Positions 14,203 through 21,868 of a stretch of 64,000 nucleotides of DNA are shown here, one piece after another; position 1 is the stretch's first letter; each line of letters opens with the position of its first letter. Both the position numbers and the translations under genes were made by a program. The notes below the pieces were generated by a model that had not been told where the DNA came from, did not search any database, and worked only from the letters and a program-made list of their open reading frames with translations. Source of the DNA: Bacteroidaceae bacterium (GTDB taxonomy: Bacteria > Bacteroidota > Bacteroidia > Bacteroidales > Bacteroidaceae); contig JAEESE010000008.1 of NCBI GenBank assembly GCA_016286165.1, positions 62,001 to 126,000 of the forward strand. The letters are read 5' to 3'.

Positions 14203-17200
14203 TTAGAAAGTGACAGTGATACCACCGGTGACGGAACGCATTGCTGAATAGCTACCAGATGACAGACCCTGGCCTTGAGTCATAGAACCTACACCGAGGT
14301 TGTAGCGGGGATCAAGACCCTTGCGGGCTGTGAGCAGGAAGAGATTCTCACCGCCGAAATAAACGCGGATGCTCTTCAATGTGGTCGGCTTCACAATCTT
14401 GCTGGGCAGGGTGTAGCCAATGTTGAGGTTGCTCAGGCAGAGGTAGTTGCTCTTAGTGAGGAAACGATCGTAAGGAGTTTGTGAAGACACACCGGGATCG
14501 TCGATGGCAGCAGTGCTCAAGCGAGGAATGTTGCTGTTGGGGTTTTCGTAGCTCCATGCATCGAGGAGGTCCTTGTGCATAGCAACACCAGTCTCCTGAC
14601 CATTGTGCATAAGCTGCTGGTAACCGCCATCGTAGGTCTTACCACCGAGCTGATAGCTGAACTGAGCGCTCAGATCAATACCGTAAGCTTCGAACGTTGT
14701 GCCGAAACCACCAGTTACCTTAGGCAGCATGTCGCCAAGGTCGTAGCGGCTAGCCTCGGTGATGTCGTAAGTGAGTTCTTCCTTCACGATAGGACCGTCG
14801 CCATAAGTGTTGGCCAGAACGGTGAGTTTTTCGGGATTGGGGTTGTCCTGATCAGCATAGGTGTAAGCCTTCCAGTACTGTGCACGACCGTTGGACTTGT
14901 CAACGCCAGCGTACTTAACCATGTAAGCGTGCTGCAGAGAACCGCCTTCACGGATGATGGAGTTGCTGTAGCGCAGACCCTTCTCACTGATGCTCTCGTC
15001 GAGCTCGATGATCTTGTTCTTGTTGTGGCCGATAGCGAAGTTGATGTTCCACTTGATATCCTTTGTGCGGATAATGTCACCGTCGAGAGAGAGCTCGACA
15101 CCGCTGTTGCGGAGGCTACCTACGTTAGCGGGATAGGAGGTAACGGTAAGACCAGAGGAGAGGGGCACGGTCTTGGACCAAAGCAGGTCACTGGTGGTGC
15201 CGGTGTAAACTTCGAAGGTACCGTTCAAACGATAGTTGAACAATGAGAAGTCAAGACCGAAGTTCCAAGCGCGCTTGGTTTCCCAGGTAAGGTTGTCGTT
15301 ACCCTTGGCGCTCATGGCGATATCGTAAGTCTTAGAATCAGAGTTGAAGGCAGTTGCGAAACGGTCAGCATAAGCGTGCCAGCCCATGCCCTGGTCGTTA
15401 CCCATCTCACCATAAGATGCCTTGAGCTTCAAGAGGTCTACCCACTTGATGTCGCTCATGAACTCTTCCTTGTTGATTTGCCATGCAAAACCTGCAGACC
15501 AGAAGGTACCCCAACGGTGGCCGGGAGCGAACTTGGAGCTGGCGTCGCGACGGATGCTGGCGTTAGCAAAGTAGCGTTCTGCATAGTCGTAAGTGGCGCG
15601 GGCAAGATAACCCTCGGTCATGTAGTTGTCGGTAGAAGAGGACTGACCCGTCTCATCTTTCGGACCCTTGGCGTTGTTCAATTCACCAATGAACGGATCG
15701 TAGAGGTGAGTGTTGCTGGCGGAAAGACCCTGATCCTTCTCCTTCGTCTGCTCGTAACCGGCTACGATGCCGAGGTTATGAACTTCATTGAAGGTGTGGA
15801 TGTAGTTGGCCAGATACTGCTGAGTGATAGCGAAAGTGCGATCAGAACCAACAGAAGCGGCACCGTCGGTAGCTGAATTGCTGCCGAAACGGCTGTAGAG
15901 ATAAGTGTTGCGGCTGTTGATGCTGTGAGCAGCGATAGATGCCTTCAGATCAAGACCTGTGATAGGAGTGACGGTGGCAGCCCACTGACCCATGAAGATG
16001 TCGGCAAAGCCCTTGTAACGGTTGAACTCGTTGTCGCGGGCAGCGTTACCTGCAAAGTTGGGGCGACGGAAGTTGGTGTTACCGTTGGTGTCGAAAACGG
16101 TGCGACCATTTTCCTTAACGATATTACCTTGCTGGTCGCGAACATACATGGGATAGATAGCACCCATCATGTTGGAGTAGTAGAACAGGTTAGTTGAAGA
16201 ACCATAGGTGTCGCCGAAAGAGGGTGACTGGCTCTCGCTGTGGGTGAATGACATGTTGGTGGTCAACTTGAGCCACTTCTTAGCCTGATACTCAACATTG
16301 GTACGGCCTGAGTAACGGTTGTACTCAGAGTGCTTCACCTGACCGCCATCGTTCAGATAACCGACGCTGGCATAGTAGCTGAGGCGACCTGTGTTGCCGC
16401 TGACGCTGGCATTGTATTCCTGACGCAGAGCGCTGTGGATGTTCTCATCGTACCAGTTGTCGGGAGTGTAGTAGTATTCACCGTCCCAGTAACCGAGGGT
16501 TGCATTGGGGTTGAGCTTGAAGTTGGTACCAATGAACTTCTGGCCATCGGGCACTGTGTAGACCTGATAACCCAGACCGCCGTTCTGCTCGTTGAACAGG
16601 TTGGCATCTGCATAAGCATAAGCATCAGAAGCGGTGCCGCCATTGTAAGCAATGCTGTTGTACATTGCCTTATAGTGGGTCTCGTAGTACTGAGCGGGGT
16701 TAGTGATGAGGTCGTAACGGGGGATGAGGCGAGAGTTGCTACCGATACGGGCGTCGAACTTAACCTCGGCATCCTGAGCCATACCCTTGGCCTTCTTGGT
16801 GGTGATGATGATGACACCGTTAGCACCGCGGTTACCATAGATGGCAGCTGCGGAAGCGTCCTTCAATACGGAGATACTTTCGATATCCTGAGGGTTGACA
16901 CTGGCAACACTCTGCATCATGGGAACACCATCAATGACATACAAAGGCTGCGAGCTGGCGGCATACGAACCGATACCGCGGATGCGGATGACGGGTGCGC
17001 TGCCAGGTTCGCCTGATGACGATGTTGCCTGGATACCGGCCACTTTACCAATAAGTGCGCTTGTGGCGGTGGTGGTGATGTGGTTGGCAATGTCTTCGCT
17101 CTTGATTTCAACTGCAGAACCAGTGAAAGCGGAACGGGTTGTGGTACCGTAACCGATGACCTGAACTTCGTTCAGCATCTTGTCGTCGGTATCGAGGGCG

Positions 17201-17472
17201 ATACGCATACCGTTGCGAGCCTTGACGACACGGGGTAACATACCCATGTGTGAAATCTCAAGACGAGTGTCGTTGCCAGGAACGGAGAGGATGAAGTCAC
17301 CGTTCAAGTCTGTTACTGTGCCGGACTTCGTGCCAAGGATCTTGACGGAAGCACCGGGGAGCGGTTCACCATCATCAGCTGAGATGATGGTACCCTTCAC
17401 TTGTACCTGTGCCAAAGCTGCTCCTACACAAAGGAACAGAGAGGCCAGAAACATAGAAAGTCTTTTTTCCAT
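14203..17472 (-). CDS. SusC/RagA-family TonB-dependent transporter
   Basis: The 1089-residue outer-membrane protein has a signal peptide (MEKRLSMFLASLFLCVGAALA), then a carboxypeptidase-regulatory-like domain (VKGTIISADDGEPLPGASV, residues 24-105), a TonB-box-like region and a plug domain with the SusC signature (SVLKDASAAAIYGNRGANG near residue 205). A 22-strand-type barrel follows, ending in GGITVTF. There is no STN signalling domain. It imports bulky substrates through the outer membrane using TonB energy, together with the SusD encoded 49 bases downstream. No glycoside hydrolase, sulfatase or hybrid regulator is next to it, unlike a standard polysaccharide locus. The nearest enzyme is a C10 protease, so a RagAB-like peptide role is one possibility. 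Confidence 0.94.
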   Translation of the reverse strand: MEKRLSMFLASLFLCVGAALAQVQVKGTIISADDGEPLPGASVKILGTKSGTVTDLNGDFILSVPGNDTRLEISHMGMLPRVVKARNGMRIALDTDDKMLNEVQVIGYGTTTRSAFTGSAVEIKSEDIANHITTTATSALIGKVAGIQATSSSGEPGSAPVIRIRGIGSYAASSQPLYVIDGVPMMQSVASVNPQDIESISVLKDASAAAIYGNRGANGVIIITTKKAKGMAQDAEVKFDARIGSNSRLIPRYDLITNPAQYYETHYKAMYNSIAYNGGTASDAYAYADANLFNEQNGGLGYQVYTVPDGQKFIGTNFKLNPNATLGYWDGEYYYTPDNWYDENIHSALRQEYNASVSGNTGRLSYYASVGYLNDGGQVKHSEYNRYSGRTNVEYQAKKWLKLTTNMSFTHSESQSPSFGDTYGSSTNLFYYSNMMGAIYPMYVRDQQGNIVKENGRTVFDTNGNTNFRRPNFAGNAARDNEFNRYKGFADIFMGQWAATVTPITGLDLKASIAAHSINSRNTYLYSRFGSNSATDGAASVGSDRTFAITQQYLANYIHTFNEVHNLGIVAGYEQTKEKDQGLSASNTHLYDPFIGELNNAKGPKDETGQSSSTDNYMTEGYLARATYDYAERYFANASIRRDASSKFAPGHRWGTFWSAGFAWQINKEEFMSDIKWVDLLKLKASYGEMGNDQGMGWHAYADRFATAFNSDSKTYDIAMSAKGNDNLTWETKRAWNFGLDFSLFNYRLNGTFEVYTGTTSDLLWSKTVPLSSGLTVTSYPANVGSLRNSGVELSLDGDIIRTKDIKWNINFAIGHNKNKIIELDESISEKGLRYSNSIIREGGSLQHAYMVKYAGVDKSNGRAQYWKAYTYADQDNPNPEKLTVLANTYGDGPIVKEELTYDITEASRYDLGDMLPKVTGGFGTTFEAYGIDLSAQFSYQLGGKTYDGGYQQLMHNGQETGVAMHKDLLDAWSYENPNSNIPRLSTAAIDDPGVSSQTPYDRFLTKSNYLCLSNLNIGYTLPSKIVKPTTLKSIRVYFGGENLFLLTARKGLDPRYNLGVGSMTQGQGLSSGSYSAMRSVTGGITVTF

Positions 17473-17589
17473 AAATACTCTCTTTAATTAAACATAATAC
17501 TTGTTAATAATAAAATATTCTTGCTTGGTTTAACAATCTTTTCGCACGGACTAACATATAGTTTCCCAAATATTACACGTACAACGGCG

Positions 17590-17619
17590 CAAAATTAATG
17601 TAAATTTAGTAATCGACAA
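17590..17619 (-). promoter_or_regulatory. Promoter of the SusC/SusD operon
   Basis: On the minus strand, TTG (17619-17617), a 19-base spacer and TAATTTTG (17597-17590) match the Bacteroidetes consensus. The leader would be about 110 bases and AT-rich. Confidence 0.65.
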
Positions 17620-17902
17620 TAAATTTTTCAAAAAAAAGTGTCTTTAACTTGCATTTTGTGTAAAAAGAATATAAAAAACTTCCTTTTTCGTAATGTTTTT
17701 GGCCTTCAACTTCTATGAAATACAAATTTGGATGACATGGAAATAAGCCTCTCGTATTCCTTAAATATAATTAAAGGTACGCGCGCGCGAGACCAAAACA
17801 ATATGCATTCATTTAGTTCCAAGTATTTTTTTTGTCCTTTTGCACAATAATTACAGATGTGTGAACGTTTATGATATAGAACAGTTTAAAAAACGCCCGC
17901 CT
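17620..17902. other. AT-rich intergenic region between SusC and rpe
   Basis: Beyond the SusC promoter this stretch holds no convincing gene. It contains the CGCGCGCG-GTAC motif at 17771-17790 (see repeat entry) and a T-run followed by GTCCTTTTGCAC near 17827-17843, which could be a weak plus-strand promoter for rpe or for the small reading frame that precedes it. Confidence 0.5.
17771..17790 (-). repeat. CGCGCGCG-GTAC motif, copy 1
   Basis: TTAAAGGTACGCGCGCGCGA; its exact 20-base reverse complement occurs at 30674-30693. Related 18-base copies are at 40231-40248 and 63570-63587. Confidence 0.7.
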
Positions 17903-18067
17903 ATGACGAAACCTTTACTCATCGACGTCGAGCTGTCGAACATAGTTACAGCCGACCAACTTGCCGCCGCTATCTGGACCGCTAATCTCGGCGGCACTAT
18001 AAAAGGTCCGAGATTGTCTACCCTCAACAATATCCGTGCTCGTGCCAGAGCCGTACGTCCGTTATGA
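17903..18067 (+). CDS. Possible small protein overlapping rpe
   Basis: A 54-residue frame starting MTKPLLIDVELSNIV and ending in an Arg-rich tail (NNIRARARAVRPL). Its TGA overlaps the rpe start codon in an ATGA junction (18064-18067), the arrangement expected for translational coupling. I do not recognise it, and it could be a chance frame in a 5' leader. An upstream Met at 17840 in the same frame is possible. Confidence 0.35.
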   Translation: MTKPLLIDVELSNIVTADQLAAAIWTANLGGTIKGPRLSTLNNIRARARAVRPL

Positions 18068-18750
18068 TAGAACTGCGAACACAGGGCGCAGGTCAGCATC
18101 ATTTCATTGCGCCCAGCCTTTTGGCTGCTGACTTTGCAAATCTGAAAGCAGAGATGGAGTGGTTCAACCGTTCGGAGGCTGATTGGTTGCATCTGGATGT
18201 GATGGATGGCGTGTTCGTGCCCAATATCTCATTTGGTTTCCCAGTACTGGAGCATGTGGCACGGCTGACGACAAAACCGCTCGATGTACATCTGATGATT
18301 GTGCAGCCTGAGAAATTCATCTCGCAGGTACGGGATCTCGGTGCTGCTATCATGAACGTACATCAAGAGGCTTGCCTACATCTGCATCGTACTATACAGC
18401 AAATCCACGAGGCAGGCATGCGAGCTGCTGTTACGCTAAACCCCTCGACGCCGGTGTCGACACTAGAAGAGATAATCGGCGACGTGGACGTGGTAATGCT
18501 CATGACTGTGAATCCGGGCTTTGGCGCTCAGAAGTTTATAGAGCATAGCCTTGACAAGGTGCGACGCCTGCGCGAGCTAATCACTCGTACGGGTTCTCTG
18601 GCCCTTATTGAGGTAGACGGTGGCGTGAACCGCACTACTGCGCCATTGCTTGCAGAGGCTGGAGTGGATGTGTTTGTAGCTGGTTCAGCAATCTATGGTA
18701 AGCCTGATCCAGTGGCCGAAGTGCACGCTTTGAAGCAGTTGCTGATGTAG
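18064..18750 (+). CDS. rpe: Ribulose-phosphate 3-epimerase
   Basis: A 228-residue TIM-barrel enzyme that interconverts ribulose-5-phosphate and xylulose-5-phosphate in the pentose phosphate pathway. Conserved segments include APSLLAADFANL near residue 19, HLDVMDGVFVPNISFG with the metal/catalytic Asp, DVHLMI, VMLMTVNPGFGAQKF and the phosphate-binding EVDGGVN. It carries about 17 residues before the first conserved strand, which is slightly long. comEC follows after 11 bases, as is common in Bacteroides relatives where I recall the order fmt-rpe-comEC. Here fmt is separated from rpe by the sigma/protease/SusCD block. Confidence 0.95.
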   Translation: MIELRTQGAGQHHFIAPSLLAADFANLKAEMEWFNRSEADWLHLDVMDGVFVPNISFGFPVLEHVARLTTKPLDVHLMIVQPEKFISQVRDLGAAIMNVHQEACLHLHRTIQQIHEAGMRAAVTLNPSTPVSTLEEIIGDVDVVMLMTVNPGFGAQKFIEHSLDKVRRLRELITRTGSLALIEVDGGVNRTTAPLLAEAGVDVFVAGSAIYGKPDPVAEVHALKQLLM

Positions 18751-18761
18751 CAACGGATGGT

Positions 18762-20489
18762 ATGAGCAGACCTATGGTTTTGATAGCCCTGTCGCTTGTG
18801 ATAGGGATTATTATCAGCGACGGCCTGTTCTATGAAAACTACGAGATCCCTATGTGGCTTGACGTGGCTACATGGGGATTTTGCGCTTTGGTGACGTTTG
18901 CAGCATGGGCGGTGTGGCGTAAGGAATTTCGTAAGGGGCTGGGCCGCTGGCTGTTTCCGCTGCTTGCATTCCTCTTCTTTGCGGCAATAGGCTTTATACG
19001 TTATGCTTCGTATGCGAGGGATATGCATGAGGTGTGGGCAAAAATGGAACGGCCGCCTGTAAACCGTGGCAATCCCGATGAGTTCGATTATGTGCGCTGG
19101 AGATGGGTGCAAGGAGTAGAAGATAGCACTTCACTTCTGTCAAGCGTGAAGAGCTATGCACTTAGGCTGCGCAGTCGGTTGGCGGAAGGTCTTGGTGCTG
19201 CTGAGATGGATGACCAAGCCGCGGCCATCGTGGTCGCAGCCACGCTGGGTGATCGTTCACAGTTAAGCACTGCGACTCGCGACCTTTACGCTGCGGCAGG
19301 TGCCAGCCATCTATTGGCGCTCTCAGGTCTGCACCTAAGTATAATCGTGGGATTTTTCATAATGTTGATGAATGGTCCCTTGATTATGTCACGCTGGCGG
19401 CCAGTGCTTTTCATAGCAGTCATTGTGTTCATCTGGGGCTACGCCTTTGTGGCTGGCTTGCCTACTTCATTAGTTCGCGCTGCTCTGATGACCACTTTTT
19501 TCCTTTGTGGAAGTATGGCTCGCCGCAATTCCGGGCTCTTGCATTGGCTCACATTGACGGCGGTATTGATGCTATTGGTGCGGCCGGTCGTGCTTTTCGA
19601 TGTGGGAGCCCAGCTCTCGTTTGCTGCCGTGGCAGGAATACTAATATTGTGGACTCACTGGCAGCAATGGGCTTATACTCAATGGCGCTTGCAGATATAT
19701 AGGCTTGAACGCTGGCATTTGGTATGGCCGCTTAGGCTGGTATCTGTTTCGCTGGCAGCTCAAATTGCCACCTTGCCGCTGGTAATGTACTATTTTCATC
19801 AGATACCATTGTACGCCCCGCTATTCAATATCGTGTTCATACCTCTGACTACGATAATGATATACTTTGCCTTAGCCATTTTCTTGATTGCTCTTGTTCC
19901 GTTCTGCCAGCCTCTGCTGCCGCTGATGGGACGAGTGCTGTCGTGGATTGTGGGTGTACAACTGTCTGTTATGTCGTTTGAGGTGAAGCTGCCGGGAGCT
20001 GTAATAAAGGATTTCTGGAGCCGTAAAGCTGAGCCTCAGGTTGTGATTTATAACAATTGGCGGTGTCCTGCATTGCACATCATTGCCGGTCCAAGCAGAA
20101 GCTGGCTGTTAATGCCTGAGCCTGATTCCATGCAGACGGGGATGTATTATATTGCTTCCACGTTTTGGAGAAGGCGGTTGACTGCTGAGCCGCAACTGCT
20201 CAAAGACCAAAAGTCAGTGGAGATAGGTGATTTTCAGGCTGTGATGATCGACGGGGAAGTGGGTGCAAGCTGTGAACCAGTTCAAGTGGATGTGCTGTGG
20301 CTTACGAAAGGCTTCAAATACAAAGATATAGATAGCCTTATGGAGATGTATAGCCCTTGGCTCTTGGTATTGGATTCAAGTCTGCCGCAATGGCAGCGTG
20401 AGATGATACGCGACAAGGCATCTCGTGAAGGGTGGAGTGTATACGACGTATCAGAGGAGGGGGCGTTGAGGCTAAAGTATAATTGGTGA
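18762..20489 (+). CDS. comEC: ComEC/Rec2-family DNA-uptake channel protein (short form)
   Basis: A 575-residue polytopic inner-membrane protein. The Competence domain is clear: AIVVAATLGDRSQLS, then LYAAAGASHLLALSGLHLSI near residue 190 and the GLPTSLVRAALM and FDVGAQLSFAAVAGI segments. N-terminal hydrophobic segments occupy about residues 5-85. The periplasmic OB-like part of DUF4131, normally about 100 residues, is almost absent: membrane segments are followed quickly by NRGNPDEFDYVRWRWVQG. The C-terminal 90 residues contain only a reduced, non-metallo-lactamase region. ComEC carries single-stranded DNA into the cytoplasm in competent bacteria; whether this shortened form is active is uncertain. 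It follows rpe and is convergent with the chromate transporter genes. Confidence 0.88.
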   Translation: MSRPMVLIALSLVIGIIISDGLFYENYEIPMWLDVATWGFCALVTFAAWAVWRKEFRKGLGRWLFPLLAFLFFAAIGFIRYASYARDMHEVWAKMERPPVNRGNPDEFDYVRWRWVQGVEDSTSLLSSVKSYALRLRSRLAEGLGAAEMDDQAAAIVVAATLGDRSQLSTATRDLYAAAGASHLLALSGLHLSIIVGFFIMLMNGPLIMSRWRPVLFIAVIVFIWGYAFVAGLPTSLVRAALMTTFFLCGSMARRNSGLLHWLTLTAVLMLLVRPVVLFDVGAQLSFAAVAGILILWTHWQQWAYTQWRLQIYRLERWHLVWPLRLVSVSLAAQIATLPLVMYYFHQIPLYAPLFNIVFIPLTTIMIYFALAIFLIALVPFCQPLLPLMGRVLSWIVGVQLSVMSFEVKLPGAVIKDFWSRKAEPQVVIYNNWRCPALHIIAGPSRSWLLMPEPDSMQTGMYYIASTFWRRRLTAEPQLLKDQKSVEIGDFQAVMIDGEVGASCEPVQVDVLWLTKGFKYKDIDSLMEMYSPWLLVLDSSLPQWQREMIRDKASREGWSVYDVSEEGALRLKYNW

Positions 20490-20514
20490 TGAGCACATTC
20501 GTGCCAACTACACA

Positions 20515-21087
20515 CTATAATAGTAGTATGCCCACGAGGGCGCAGAAAAGAAGGACACGGATTGGGTTCATCTTGTATACTTGGCACGCTACGAGCGTCA
20601 GCACGAAGATCGCAATGCTTATCCAAAACTGCCAGGGAGATTCTGAAGGTGTGGAAAAGTTCTCGGGAGTCATCAGCAACAAGCAGGCCGCTGCAAGCAA
20701 ACCTACAACGGCTGGGCGCAAGCCGGTGAACACATGTTCTACGATGGGATGGTTCTTGTATTGCATCAAGAACTTCGATATCAGTAGCATGAGTATAAAT
20801 GAGGGAAGCACAACAGCAAAGGTGGCGGTGGCAGAACCTAAGATGCCCATCCAATGGGCGCCGCCGGCATTGACAACAGATGTATATCCAACGTAGGTTG
20901 CTGAGTTTATACCAATCGGGCCGGGTGTCATCTGCGAAACGGCAACGATGTCTGTGAACTCGCCCATTGACATCCAATGATGGTTAGTGACCACCTCGCC
21001 CTGAATCATTGATATCATAGCGTAACCACCACCGAAGCCGAAAAGGCCGATGAGGAAGAATGTGTAGAAGAGCTGAACGTATATCAT
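20515..21087 (-). CDS. Chromate transporter half-protein (second gene of pair)
   Basis: A 190-residue membrane protein with the CHR-domain signature FFLIGLFGFGGGYAMISMIQGE at its N-terminus, followed by the VAVSQMTPGPIGINSATYVGY motif and several membrane helices. Short CHR proteins work as pairs with opposite membrane topology; the partner is encoded 43 bases upstream on the same strand. Members export chromate in some bacteria, but most Bacteroidales copies have no demonstrated substrate, so the function is only 'chromate-transporter family'. Confidence 0.88.
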   Translation of the reverse strand: MIYVQLFYTFFLIGLFGFGGGYAMISMIQGEVVTNHHWMSMGEFTDIVAVSQMTPGPIGINSATYVGYTSVVNAGGAHWMGILGSATATFAVVLPSFILMLLISKFLMQYKNHPIVEHVFTGLRPAVVGLLAAACLLLMTPENFSTPSESPWQFWISIAIFVLTLVACQVYKMNPIRVLLFCALVGILLL

Positions 21088-21130
21088 AATAAGATAAAGC
21101 CTCCACTTTTAAAGGTGATGTAAGTGGTTG

Positions 21131-21799
21131 CTAATGAGGCTTAATGCTGTTAACAGATTCTTGAGAGTTTGTACTACCCTCGTCTTTCTGAGAGGAGTCG
21201 GGGGCCAGGCTGATAAGTTTGCCATACATATATCCCCCCAGACCGGCAGCCACAATGACCCAAATGGGTGAAACGCCAAACATCCAAATAAGGAAGGCGC
21301 CTAGGACGGGAATCCATACATTAGTCCATCCTATCTTTGCCGTTTTAGCCATCTTGAACGTAGGTGCAGCGATAAGGGCAACGACACAGGGACGGATGCC
21401 ACGGAAGGCGCGCGCTACCCATACGTTGTCCTGAAACTGCCGGAAAAAGAGGGCTATAGCAAGGATGATGAGGAACGAGGGCAATATGCAGCCGAGCGTG
21501 GACATCAAAGCTCCGCCTATGCCGCGAAGCTTGTAGCCTATGAAGATGGCGATGTTCACAGCAAAGATACCTGGGCATGACTGCGCCACAGCCATGAGGT
21601 CGAGCAGTTCCTCGCGACTTATCCATTGCTTCTCATCGACTATCTTTGCTTCGATAAGTGGTATCATGGCATAACCACCACCAATGGTGAAAAGGCCGAT
21701 GCGGAAGAATGTGGTGAATAAAGAACCACCTCCAACCCCTCCCGTCAAGGAGGGGAGAGGCTGACCCGATGTACTCTGTTGTTCGCTCGATGGTGTCAT
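21131..21799 (-). CDS. Chromate transporter half-protein (first of pair), repeat-extended N-terminus
   Basis: A 222-residue membrane protein with FFRIGLFTIGGGYAMIPLIEAK near residue 31 and the VAQSCPGIFAVNIAIFIGY motif, the CHR family pattern. Residues 1-26 are unusual: GQPLPSLTGGVGGGS is encoded by a GC-rich palindromic repeat (about 21725-21770) related to the DUF559 inverted repeats, where ordinary homologues begin only a few residues before the first helix. The C-terminus is hydrophilic (SLAPDSSQKDEG...). It pairs with the downstream half-protein. Confidence 0.87.
   Translation of the reverse strand: MTPSSEQQSTSGQPLPSLTGGVGGGSLFTTFFRIGLFTIGGGYAMIPLIEAKIVDEKQWISREELLDLMAVAQSCPGIFAVNIAIFIGYKLRGIGGALMSTLGCILPSFLIILAIALFFRQFQDNVWVARAFRGIRPCVVALIAAPTFKMAKTAKIGWTNVWIPVLGAFLIWMFGVSPIWVIVAAGLGGYMYGKLISLAPDSSQKDEGSTNSQESVNSIKPH
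21725..21770. repeat. Single GC-rich palindromic repeat at a transporter N-terminus
   Basis: CCACCTCCAACCCCTCCCGT, then CAAGGAGGGGAGAGG: a CCCCTCC/GGAGGGG palindrome of the same style as 7209-7248. Only one arm is present here, and on the minus strand it is read as QPLPSLTGGVGGGS. Confidence 0.7.
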
Positions 21800-21868
21800 A
21801 TTTAAGCGTAGCTCATTTGGATTACGACCTTTAAGCTCTCCCTTTTCTTTAGAAATGGATAGGGACGA

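Noticed and set aside
17869..18192. Minus-strand frame overlapping the rpe start
   Set aside because: It is antisense to rpe, Ser/Ile/Leu-rich without a domain, and has no promoter.
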